Source: Candidatus Moraniibacteriota bacterium
GTDB lineage: Bacteria; Patescibacteriota; Minisyncoccia; Moranbacterales; UBA2206
Direction of reading: 5' to 3'
Length of the DNA stretch: 46,168 bases
Assembly (NCBI GenBank): GCA_030679985.1
Contig: JAUXSI010000004.1
Coordinates: 1-46,168, forward strand
Every line of letters starts with the position of its first letter. Position 1 is the first letter of the stretch. The notes under the pieces were generated by a model. That model had not been told where the DNA came from, did not search any database, and worked only from the letters and a program-made list of their open reading frames with translations. A program made the translations under genes and the position numbers. Of the stretch, positions 1 to 8,309 are shown piece after piece.

Positions 1-79
1 CTATCCTTGCTGCCATAAGATTGGGATTTCGAAGTCAAACTTGAGGATATGTCGCGAGGCCGGTATGATGAAAAGGGGA

Positions 80-108
80 TTGGCGGATACTGATAATGGT
101 GCTATAAT
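80..108 (+). promoter_or_regulatory. Putative sigma70 promoter for rarA: TTGGCG-N17-TATAAT
   Basis: -35 TTGGCG at 80-85, -10 TATAAT at 103-108, 17-nt spacer. Confidence 0.6.
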
Positions 109-135
109 AACACCGTAATAGATCAGATTATAATT

Positions 136-1371
136 ATGCCGGAAAAAATAATCCAAAAACCGCTAGCTGACAGGATGCGTCCGGAAAATCTGGAGGAATT
201 CGTCGGGCAGGAAAATATCGTCGGCGCGGATAAAATCCTGCGCAAGATCATCGAGAGCGACCAAATCCCCTCGATGATTTTTTGGGGTCCGCCCGGCAGC
301 GGCAAGACGACGTTGGGGCAGATAATCGCCAAGATGACCGACGCGGACTTTGTGAAATTGAGCGCGGTTTCCAGCGGGGTGAAGGAAATCAGAAACGTTA
401 TCGGGAAAGCGGATGCGGAAACCAAACTGAAAAACAAAAAAACTATCCTTTTTCTGGATGAGATCCATCGTTTTAATAAATCCCAGCAGGACCGGCTGTT
501 GCCATATGTGGAAGACGGTACTTTGATTTTGATCGGGGCGACTACGGAAAATCCGAGTTTTGAAGTCAACCACGCACTCCTGTCGCGGACCCGGGTTTTC
601 GTGCTGGAACCGCTGGCGGCGGCGGACGTGAAGAAATTAGTGAAGCGCGCGCTTTCCGACAGGGAGAGGGGTTTGGGAAAAGTAAAAATAGGGATCGCGG
701 AAAAAGATTTGGATTTTCTGGCCGGACTTTCCAATGGCGACGCGCGTACGGCGCTCAACGTTTTGGAATTGGCGGCGGCGATCGGGAAAAAAACGGACGG
801 CGGGCAAATGACAATTGGGAAAGAAGAAATCAAGGAGGCCTTGCAAAAAACCAGCTTGCTCTATGACCGGGCGGGGGAACAGCACTATAATATTATTTCA
901 GCTTTGCACAAAAGTATGCGCGGCGGAGACGCGGACGCCGCATAGTATTGGCTGGCGCGTATGCTGGAGGGCGGGGAGGACCCGCTCTATTTGGCAAGAA
1001 GGATCATCAGTTTCTCTTCCGAAGACATCGGCATCGCCAATTCATTCGCGCTGGAGCAGGCCGTCAGTGCTTATCATTCTTGCCATTATATCGGGATGCC
1101 AGAGTGTGGAGTCAACTTGGCTCAAGCGGTAGTCTATATGGCCAAGTCGAAAAAAAGCAACGCCTTGTATGTCGCTTATGAAAAAGCCAAACAAGACGCG
1201 AAAAATTTTCCCGCCGAACCGGTGCCTGTACATCTCCGCAACGCGCCGACCAAACTGATGAAAGACTTGGATTATGGCAAGGACTATAAATACACGCCGG
1301 ATTTTGAAAATCCCGAGGATGCTCGGCAGGACTATCTGCCGGACAAATTGAAGGGGCGGAAATATCTATAA
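136..1371 (+). pseudogene. rarA: Replication-associated recombination protein A (RarA/MgsA AAA+ ATPase), interrupted by an in-frame TAG at 943-945
   Basis: Walker A GPPGSGKTT, DEIHRFNKSQQD and ATTENPSFEVN motifs. The 136-945 frame continues after TAG as [21 protein letters not shown]..., which matches the conserved RarA C-terminus. Confidence 0.88.
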
Positions 1372-1424
1372 ACTTTATTTGTTCAAACCTGGAAAAAAGG
1401 GTAAAATGGGGAAAAGCTTATTTT

Positions 1425-2534
1425 ATGAAAATCGCGCTAGTTCACGATTATTTGGTCCAAGTCGGAGGGGCGGAAAAGGTTCTGGAATGTTTCACGGAGG
1501 TTTTTCCGGACGCCCCGATCCATACATTGGTCTATGATAAAAAACTGATGCACGGGTTTTTCGTAGGCAAGGATATCCGGACATCTTTTCTGCAGAATAT
1601 CCCGTTCTCCCGGAAAAAACATCGGGTTTTTCCGCAATTTATGCCGATGGCCATCGAGCAATTCGATTTTTCCGGCTACGATGTCGTCCTGTCGGATTCT
1701 TCCAGTTTCGCCAAAGGCATCATCACCGGTCCGGAAACGCTGCATATCTGCTATATGCATACCCCGATGCGGTTCGCTTGGGATGATTGCCAGAAATATA
1801 CCGAAGATTTCTATTTCCCTTCGATCATAAAAAGGTTCATACCCTTGGTGATGAATTATGTCCGGATCTGGGACCGTGTCAGCGCCGATCGGCCGGACAA
1901 GATCATCGCTAATTCGAAATTCATCGCGCGCAGGATAAAAAAATATTACAAGCGGGACTCCGTCGTGCTCAATCCGCCGATCGATGTTGCGCGGTTCTAT
2001 GCCAGCGAAGATCGCGGGGATTATTTCCTGCTGGTCGGCCGGTTTATGGCGTACAAAAAATTGGATCTCGTGGTCCAAGCTTTCAACCGGATGGGCTTGC
2101 GGTTGAAAATAATCGGCCGGGGACCGGAATACCAGAAATTAAAAGGGATGGCGGAAGGCAATATCGAATTTCTGGGGCGCGTTTCGGACGAGGAATTGCC
2201 GGGATACTATGCGAAGTGCCGGGCGTTCATCTTCCCGCAAGAGGAGGATTTCGGCATAGTGGCCATCGAGGCGATGGCTTCGGGCCGTCCGATAATCGCT
2301 TTCCGCGGCGGCGACATCCCAGAACATATAGAAGAGGGGAAGACGGGCTTGTTTTTTGAAGAACAGACCGTGCAAGCCATTATTGAGGCGGTCGGCAAGT
2401 TCAATGATGGCGACTATAGCCGATCCTATATCCGCAAGCAAGCTGAAAAATTTGACAAAAGCCTGTTTAAGGCTAGAATAAAGGAATATATAGATATGGA
2501 ATACAGGGCTTTTAAGAATAACGGGGTTGTCTGA
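1425..2534 (+). CDS. Glycosyltransferase family 4 (GT-B)
   Basis: MKIALVHDYLVQVGGAEKVLE N-terminus; PQEEDFGIVAIEAMASGRPIIAFRGGD, the E-x7-E type GT4 motif. Confidence 0.85.
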   Translation: MKIALVHDYLVQVGGAEKVLECFTEVFPDAPIHTLVYDKKLMHGFFVGKDIRTSFLQNIPFSRKKHRVFPQFMPMAIEQFDFSGYDVVLSDSSSFAKGIITGPETLHICYMHTPMRFAWDDCQKYTEDFYFPSIIKRFIPLVMNYVRIWDRVSADRPDKIIANSKFIARRIKKYYKRDSVVLNPPIDVARFYASEDRGDYFLLVGRFMAYKKLDLVVQAFNRMGLRLKIIGRGPEYQKLKGMAEGNIEFLGRVSDEELPGYYAKCRAFIFPQEEDFGIVAIEAMASGRPIIAFRGGDIPEHIEEGKTGLFFEEQTVQAIIEAVGKFNDGDYSRSYIRKQAEKFDKSLFKARIKEYIDMEYRAFKNNGVV

Positions 2535-2567
2535 TACTGAACAGAATCTTGCTAAATTAGCCGTTGT

Positions 2568-2682
2568 TTAATTTTCAATTCACAATTTTCAATTTTCAAT
2601 GAATTTCCAATGACCAAATTTTCAAATTAAAAAATTGATTATTGAATTAAAATTGTAAATTGATAATTGAAAATTTAAAATA
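2568..2682. repeat. AT-rich imperfect inverted repeat (long hairpin), intergenic
   Basis: TTTAATTTTCAATTCACAATTTTCAATT... is mirrored by ...AATTAAAATTGTAAATTGATAATTGAAAATTTAAA. Confidence 0.65.
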
Positions 2683-2684
2683 AT

Positions 2685-3290
2685 ATGGAACTAAAAGAAT
2701 ATTTCAAAATCTTCAAGGAGCATATTAAATTGTTTTCAGCCACAATCATTTTGATCGTGCTGGGCAGTTTCGCGTATTTCGCTTTGCGGCCGGTTTCGTA
2801 TTCAGCCTCGCTGGCGCTTAACATCACCCGTGGCGGAATCCAACAGACTGGGGATTACCGCTACGATGATTTCTACCGTTTGCAGGCGGATGAGAAATTC
2901 GCCGAAACCGTCGTGGAATGGCTGAAAAATCCGCGGACCGTAGTGGACGTCTATGATAAAGCCGGAATCAGCACTGACAGTTTCAGCATGCGCCGGCTGG
3001 CCAAGAGTTTCACAGCGGAAAAGCTTTCCGCGCAGATCGTGGCGGTCTCATTTTCCGCGAAAGATGGAAAATCGGCGGAAAAGCTTTCCGCCGCGATACC
3101 GGAAGCTATCACGGAAAACATCAAGCTGTTGAACAAGAAACAGGATGACGGCACTTGGTTTGAGATCGTGGCGCAAGACCCGGTCATCATCCAGGACCGG
3201 ATCGGCGCGCTGCTTATCTTCTTAGTATCGTCGGCGCTGGGGATTTTCGTGGGATTTTGGGTGGTATTGCTGAAACACTATCTGGAATAA
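2685..3290 (+). CDS. Wzz/YveK-like polysaccharide chain-length/export membrane protein
   Basis: N-terminal TM (LFSATIILIVLGSFAYFAL), periplasmic region, C-terminal TM (ALLIFLVSSALGIFVGFWVVLL), and position among glycosyltransferases. Confidence 0.55.
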   Translation: MELKEYFKIFKEHIKLFSATIILIVLGSFAYFALRPVSYSASLALNITRGGIQQTGDYRYDDFYRLQADEKFAETVVEWLKNPRTVVDVYDKAGISTDSFSMRRLAKSFTAEKLSAQIVAVSFSAKDGKSAEKLSAAIPEAITENIKLLNKKQDDGTWFEIVAQDPVIIQDRIGALLIFLVSSALGIFVGFWVVLLKHYLE

Positions 3291-3293
3291 AAG

Positions 3294-3430
3294 GTATTAA
3301 TACCCCAGGGCAAGCCCTGGACCCACAGGTTTCCGCGGCAAGCCGCGAAGTATTAAACCTTTTGTTGTTGTCGCTCGTTCGGAAATGAAAAATAATTTTC
3401 ATTTCACTCACTTCGCTAAACAATAAAAAC
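3294..3430. repeat. Cluster of nested palindromes between the Wzz-like gene and the second GT4 gene
   Basis: CCAGGGC-AA-GCCCTGG, CGCGGC-AA-GCCGCG and GAAATGAAAA-ATAA-TTTTCATTTC, with the first two bracketed by AAAGGTATTAA...GTATTAAACCTTT. Confidence 0.65.
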
Positions 3431-3460
3431 CGGACGGCATTTATCTTTAACTGTAAGTTT

Positions 3461-4624
3461 ATGCGGATTGGAATCGATGTTCGATGTTTCACGCAAGGAA
3501 GGAATACGGGAGTGGAGGAATATACCTTCAACCTTTTGACCAATCTGTTCAGGCTCGACACGCGCAATGAATACGTGCTTTTTTTTAATTCTTTCCGGTC
3601 CGAGGCAGTCGATTTTTCCTGGATCAAGGAATTTCCAAACGTCAGTCTGAAAAAATTTTCTTGGCCGAACAAGCTTTTGAATTTTCTGTTTTGGTATCTG
3701 GACTGGCCCAAGATAGACAAGCTGATCGGCGGGACGGATGTTTTTTTTATGCCCAATATAATTTTCGGTAGCGTGAGCCGGAACACCAAGCTAGTCCTGA
3801 CTATCCACGACCTGTCTTTCGCCAGGTATCCCGAGACATTTTCCTGGAAGAGGCGCTGGTGGCATATCTTCATAAATCCGCGGAAAATGTGTTTGCGGGC
3901 CGACAGGGTGATCGCGGTTTCCGATTCTTCGGCGCAAGACGTCGCGAAACTGTTCCGGATCAGGCAAGAAAAGATCCGGATAGTCCACAGCGGACTTTCC
4001 GAAAAGTTCAAAGTCCTCGATCGCAATAACGGCGAATTGATCCGCGTCAAAGAAAAATACAGCTTGCCGTATAAATTCATCCTTTTCCTTGGGACGATCG
4101 AGCCGAGAAAAAATATCGCGGCCATCGTCGCGGCCTACAGCCAGCTGCAAAAAGACGCGGCTGGCGCCGGACAGGAGGAGATCGCGAAATATGGGTTGGT
4201 CATCGCGGGATCGGACGGCTGGTTGAATGGGGAGATATTCGCCGAAATCAACGCTTCCAAATTCCGGGACAAGATAATAGTCGCGAAATTCATCAATGAG
4301 GCTGATAAGGCATATGTCATGAATCTGGCGTCACTCTTCGTTTATCCGTCGGTTTTCGAAGGCTTCGGTTTTCCGCCGCTTGAAGCGATGGCTTGCGGGG
4401 TGCCGGTCATCACATCGAACAATTCCTCGTTGCCGGAAATCGTCGGCAACGGGGGGATCATGATTGATCCGCACAAGCCGGACGAGTTATGCCGGGCGAT
4501 GAAAGAGGTGATAATGGACAAGGGGTTGCGCGATGATCTTGTCGCCAAAGGTTTCGTCCAAGCCAAAAATTTCAACTGGTCGAAAACCGCGGAAGAATTT
4601 TTGAAGATGGCCAATAAGCTTTAG
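3461..4624 (+). CDS. Glycosyltransferase family 4
   Basis: MRIGIDVRCFTQGRNTGVEEY; LFLGTIEPRKNI; PSVFEGFGFPPLEAMACGVPVITSNNSSLPEI. Confidence 0.88.
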   Translation: MRIGIDVRCFTQGRNTGVEEYTFNLLTNLFRLDTRNEYVLFFNSFRSEAVDFSWIKEFPNVSLKKFSWPNKLLNFLFWYLDWPKIDKLIGGTDVFFMPNIIFGSVSRNTKLVLTIHDLSFARYPETFSWKRRWWHIFINPRKMCLRADRVIAVSDSSAQDVAKLFRIRQEKIRIVHSGLSEKFKVLDRNNGELIRVKEKYSLPYKFILFLGTIEPRKNIAAIVAAYSQLQKDAAGAGQEEIAKYGLVIAGSDGWLNGEIFAEINASKFRDKIIVAKFINEADKAYVMNLASLFVYPSVFEGFGFPPLEAMACGVPVITSNNSSLPEIVGNGGIMIDPHKPDELCRAMKEVIMDKGLRDDLVAKGFVQAKNFNWSKTAEEFLKMANKL

Positions 4625-4694
4625 GTATGGATAAGGGCCGGAGCGTTTTGTTACGGTGGTTCTCGCGCGCATAGTCTGAGGGTGTTTTTAATGG

Positions 4695-4700
4695 TATAAT
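4695..4700 (+). promoter_or_regulatory. Extended -10 (TGG-TATAAT) 6 nt before the ATG; candidate leaderless start
   Basis: aTGGTATAATtggattATGaaaatt. Confidence 0.5.
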
Positions 4701-4706
4701 TGGATT

Positions 4707-5831
4707 ATGAAAATTGGCATTGACGCGCGTTTTTTCGGCATAAGGCAAAAAGGCTTGGGGCGCTATACCCAAAAGCTGGTGGAGAATTTGGAAAAAATTG
4801 ATCCGGTCAATGAGTATTTCGTGTTCCTTCAAAAGGATAATTTCGAAGAGTATCAACCGAAAAATCCGAACTTCCAGAAAATCTTAGCGGATTATAAATG
4901 GTATACTTTCGGCGAACAGGTTTTTTTCCCGCGGATGCTCTATAAATACGGATTGGATTTGGTGCATTTCCCGCATTTCAATGTCCCGTTGTTATATTTC
5001 AAAAGATTCATCGTGACCATCCATGATTTGACCCTGGTGCATTTTCCTACCGTCAAAAACAGTACGCTGCACCCGGTTTTTTATTGGATAAAATTTTTCG
5101 CGTATCTGGCGGTCATCCGGGCGGCGATAGTGCGGGCGGAAAGCGTCATTGCCATTTCCCAGTTCACTAAGGATGATGTCATAAAAAAATACGGGCCGGC
5201 CATAAAAAACAAGACCGTCGTGACTTATGAAGCTTGTGAAGATTTTTGCATGTTCAGCCAAAGAAACGGCCAGGAAATCCTGCGGGAATATGGTATAATT
5301 AAGCCGTATCTGATTTATGTGGGTAATGCGTATCCGCATAAGAATTTAGACAGGCTGGTGCTGGCCTTTGCCCGGGCATTCGGGGAAAGAAATGATTTCC
5401 AATTGGTGCTGGTCGGCAAAAACGACTATTTCTACGGCCGGCTGAGAAAGACGGTCCAGAAGCATCGGATAGAGGGCGTCATTTTTCTTTCGGACGTTTC
5501 GGACTATGAGTTGGACAGTCTGTTCCACTGCTCGGTTGCCAACGTTTTCCCGTCCTTGTATGAAGGATTCGGCCTGCCGCCGCTTGAGGCGATGTCCAAG
5601 GGCGTGCCGGTCATATCTTCCGACCATCCTTGTATGCGGGAGGTTCTGGGTGAAAGCGCACATTTTTTCGACGGCCAGGATGTCGCGGCGATAACCGAGG
5701 CGATGGCAAGGATAGTCAGCGACGTGGAATTGCGCGAAGATTTGATCGGAAAAGGCTATAACCAAGCCAGGAAATACAGCTGGAAAAAAATGGCCGAAGA
5801 GACTTTAGCAATATATTCGAACAAAGCTTGA
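4707..5831 (+). CDS. Glycosyltransferase family 4
   Basis: MKIGIDARFFGIRQKGLGRYTQKL; LIYVGNAYPHKNLDRLV; PSLYEGFGLPPLEAMSKGVPVISSDHPCMREV. Confidence 0.88.
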   Translation: MKIGIDARFFGIRQKGLGRYTQKLVENLEKIDPVNEYFVFLQKDNFEEYQPKNPNFQKILADYKWYTFGEQVFFPRMLYKYGLDLVHFPHFNVPLLYFKRFIVTIHDLTLVHFPTVKNSTLHPVFYWIKFFAYLAVIRAAIVRAESVIAISQFTKDDVIKKYGPAIKNKTVVTYEACEDFCMFSQRNGQEILREYGIIKPYLIYVGNAYPHKNLDRLVLAFARAFGERNDFQLVLVGKNDYFYGRLRKTVQKHRIEGVIFLSDVSDYELDSLFHCSVANVFPSLYEGFGLPPLEAMSKGVPVISSDHPCMREVLGESAHFFDGQDVAAITEAMARIVSDVELREDLIGKGYNQARKYSWKKMAEETLAIYSNKA

Positions 5832-8305
5832 TGGAAAACAAAAACAAAGTCTGTTCTTGGACAGACAGGAATAAAATAAATCTACGGATGTCGGATATCC
5901 GGCCGGCTAACCAAGGCGGCGGTTCGCAGATGGGGAGGATCGGCCAGGCGGCGGGACGTCCGGTCGGATCGGCCAGGCGGGCGATTCTGGGTGATATCCG
6001 GCGTCCGGACCGCGCCATACCGCAACCGGTGCCAGCCAAGCGGAGTCCGATTAACCGGAGCGGTCTGTCATATCCGGCCATTCCGAATGGTGCCGTAAGG
6101 GTAAAAATCGAAAGTAATATTAGGCCTACCCGGCTGGCAGACAAGCCGGCCGAAGCGGAAGATATGACGGCCAGATGGGCACGGTTTTCCGGCGCGGATG
6201 GTCCGGACAATAACATTCCAGATGAAATTGTTTTTGGCGATCCGGACGGATCCCATCGGAACGGGCGATTGGCAGGGGCTGGGTCCGACGGATCGGTCTC
6301 GTTTGCCAGGCCGTTTCCAGCCCGGCAGTATAATAAGAGAATACTGTTTTCTTTTGCGGGAGTGGCGGCGGCCATATTTCTGGTGATAGCCGGCACAGGT
6401 CTTTTTAATAAGGGGATGGGAATCAAAGATGCGGTTTTGGGCATCGGGCAAGGCGCGTATATCGACTTGGCTATGGCCAAGGACGGTATGGCCGGGCGTG
6501 ATTTCCAAAAATCCGCTTTTGAGTTCGGCGAGGCGTATGACAAGTTTGGAAGAATATCCCAAGACATAAACAGTCTGGGCGGAATCATGGTTGAGACTTC
6601 CCGGTTCATCCCGTTTTTTTCAAAGATATCCTCCGGCGACCATATCGCCCAGGCCGGGAAAGATGTTTCCCGAATTGGGATTTTAGCCAGTGAAATCATG
6701 CAGTCACTGGAGGCGGTCAAGAATCCGTTGAAAAACGATGCCGGTCCGACCGTGTCTTTTTTGCAGATATTCCAGAATACCGACAGGAACCTGAAAGAAA
6801 TCGCCATCCTGATGCAAGATGTCCAGGATAATCTGGACAAGGTGAATTTGGACGATATTCCCGCGGACAAGCGGGCGCAATTTGCCGGATTGAAAAACCA
6901 ATTGCCGGAAACCAACCGGTTCCTGGCGGAGTTTATCGGGAACAGCCAAATTTTTACGGACGTGCTGGGTGGCAACGGTCCGCGCAAATACCTGTTCCTA
7001 TTCCAGAACAACCAGGAGATGCGCGCCACCGGAGGTTTCATCGGCACCTATGGCGTGCTGGATATTTTCAACGGCAATGTGCGAAGGTTTTTTATCGACG
7101 GAATCTATAATCCTGACGGCCAACTGAGGGAAAAGGTCGTTCCGCCGGTGCCGATCCAGAAAATTTCGGCGGCTTGGAGCCTGCATGACAGCAATTGGTT
7201 TCCGGATTTTCCGAAATCAGCCGAAAAAGCCGCTTGGTTCTATGAAAAAACTGGCGGGCCGACCGTGGATGGCGTGATTACGATGACGCCCACCGTGATG
7301 CAAAAAATGTTGGAGATTACTGGGCCTATCGAACTGCCGGAATATGGCGTAACGGTGGATAAGGACAATTTTATAGAAAAAATCCAATATGAGGTGGAAG
7401 TGGATTATGACAAAGAGCTGAACAAACCCAAACAGATTTTGGCCGACCTGGCGCCGAAAATCCTAGACAGGCTTTTCAATGTCCGGAACTTTTCCGATAT
7501 CGCCCGGACTGCGGATGTCTTATCGGAAAGTTTGAATGAAAAGCAGATTTTGATTTATTCAAAGAATTACGAAATTGAAAGCGTGTTGTCCAAGCAGGGA
7601 TGGTCGGGTGAAATATTGGATACGCAAAAGGATTATCTGAGCGTGATCAATACGAACATCAACGGGTACAAGACGGACGGAGTGGTTGATGAGAAAATCG
7701 AACATCAGGCGGAAATCCAGCCGGACGGTTCGGTGGTTGACACCCTGACAGTAACTCGTCATCATAATGGAGGCAGTCTGGCGCATGAGTGGTGGAACAA
7801 AGTCAACGCGGATTATATGCGGGTCTATGTACCGAAGGGTTCAATCCTGCTTTCGGCCGAAGGGCAGACGCGCGAATACAACACGCCGCCTTTGGATTAC
7901 CGCGCTTTGGCCTTTAAACAAGACGCCCAGGTGCGGATGGAGGAGGATTCGCTGAAAATCGATGAGGAAAGTGGAACCAAGATCTATGAGGATTCGGACA
8001 AGACCGTCTTTGCTAATTGGGCCTATGTCAGTCCGCAGGAAACCGTGACGATAAGATATAAATACCTCCTGCCATTCAAGCTGGCTATGGATAGTAAAAA
8101 TAAACCGGTGGACACCTATTCGCTTTTGGCCCAAAAACAAGCTGGCAGCCTGGGCAGCGGATTCATTTCGCGTATCACATACCCGGACAAATACAAGATG
8201 GTTTGGAATTATCCGGAACAAGTCACGCGGGGGAATAATAATATAAGGATCGAAAGCGATCTCAAGACGGATAAATTCGTAGGCGCCGCGTTCACGCAAA
8301 GATAA
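5831..8305 (+). CDS. DUF4012-domain membrane protein with a long basic, Pro/Gly-rich N-terminus
   Basis: RKYLFLFQNNQEMRATGGFIGTYGVLDIFNG is the DUF4012 hallmark. One TM helix (ILFSFAGVAAAIFLVIAGTGLF). The ATG at 5831 is preferred over the TTG at 5828. Confidence 0.82.
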   Translation: MENKNKVCSWTDRNKINLRMSDIRPANQGGGSQMGRIGQAAGRPVGSARRAILGDIRRPDRAIPQPVPAKRSPINRSGLSYPAIPNGAVRVKIESNIRPTRLADKPAEAEDMTARWARFSGADGPDNNIPDEIVFGDPDGSHRNGRLAGAGSDGSVSFARPFPARQYNKRILFSFAGVAAAIFLVIAGTGLFNKGMGIKDAVLGIGQGAYIDLAMAKDGMAGRDFQKSAFEFGEAYDKFGRISQDINSLGGIMVETSRFIPFFSKISSGDHIAQAGKDVSRIGILASEIMQSLEAVKNPLKNDAGPTVSFLQIFQNTDRNLKEIAILMQDVQDNLDKVNLDDIPADKRAQFAGLKNQLPETNRFLAEFIGNSQIFTDVLGGNGPRKYLFLFQNNQEMRATGGFIGTYGVLDIFNGNVRRFFIDGIYNPDGQLREKVVPPVPIQKISAAWSLHDSNWFPDFPKSAEKAAWFYEKTGGPTVDGVITMTPTVMQKMLEITGPIELPEYGVTVDKDNFIEKIQYEVEVDYDKELNKPKQILADLAPKILDRLFNVRNFSDIARTADVLSESLNEKQILIYSKNYEIESVLSKQGWSGEILDTQKDYLSVINTNINGYKTDGVVDEKIEHQAEIQPDGSVVDTLTVTRHHNGGSLAHEWWNKVNADYMRVYVPKGSILLSAEGQTREYNTPPLDYRALAFKQDAQVRMEEDSLKIDEESGTKIYEDSDKTVFANWAYVSPQETVTIRYKYLLPFKLAMDSKNKPVDTYSLLAQKQAGSLGSGFISRITYPDKYKMVWNYPEQVTRGNNNIRIESDLKTDKFVGAAFTQR

Positions 8306-8309
8306 GTTT

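Noticed and set aside
136-945. Genetic code change (TAG as sense, or TGA as Gly as in Gracilibacteria)
   Set aside because: TAG ends lepA, mreB, mrdA and several others, and TGA ends murJ, rseP and others. Both are ordinary stops here.
5716-7047. Long antisense ORF (443 aa) opposite the DUF4012 gene, and 3214-4125 (-) opposite GT4
   Set aside because: Low-complexity translations opposite strongly supported coding genes; typical shadow ORFs.
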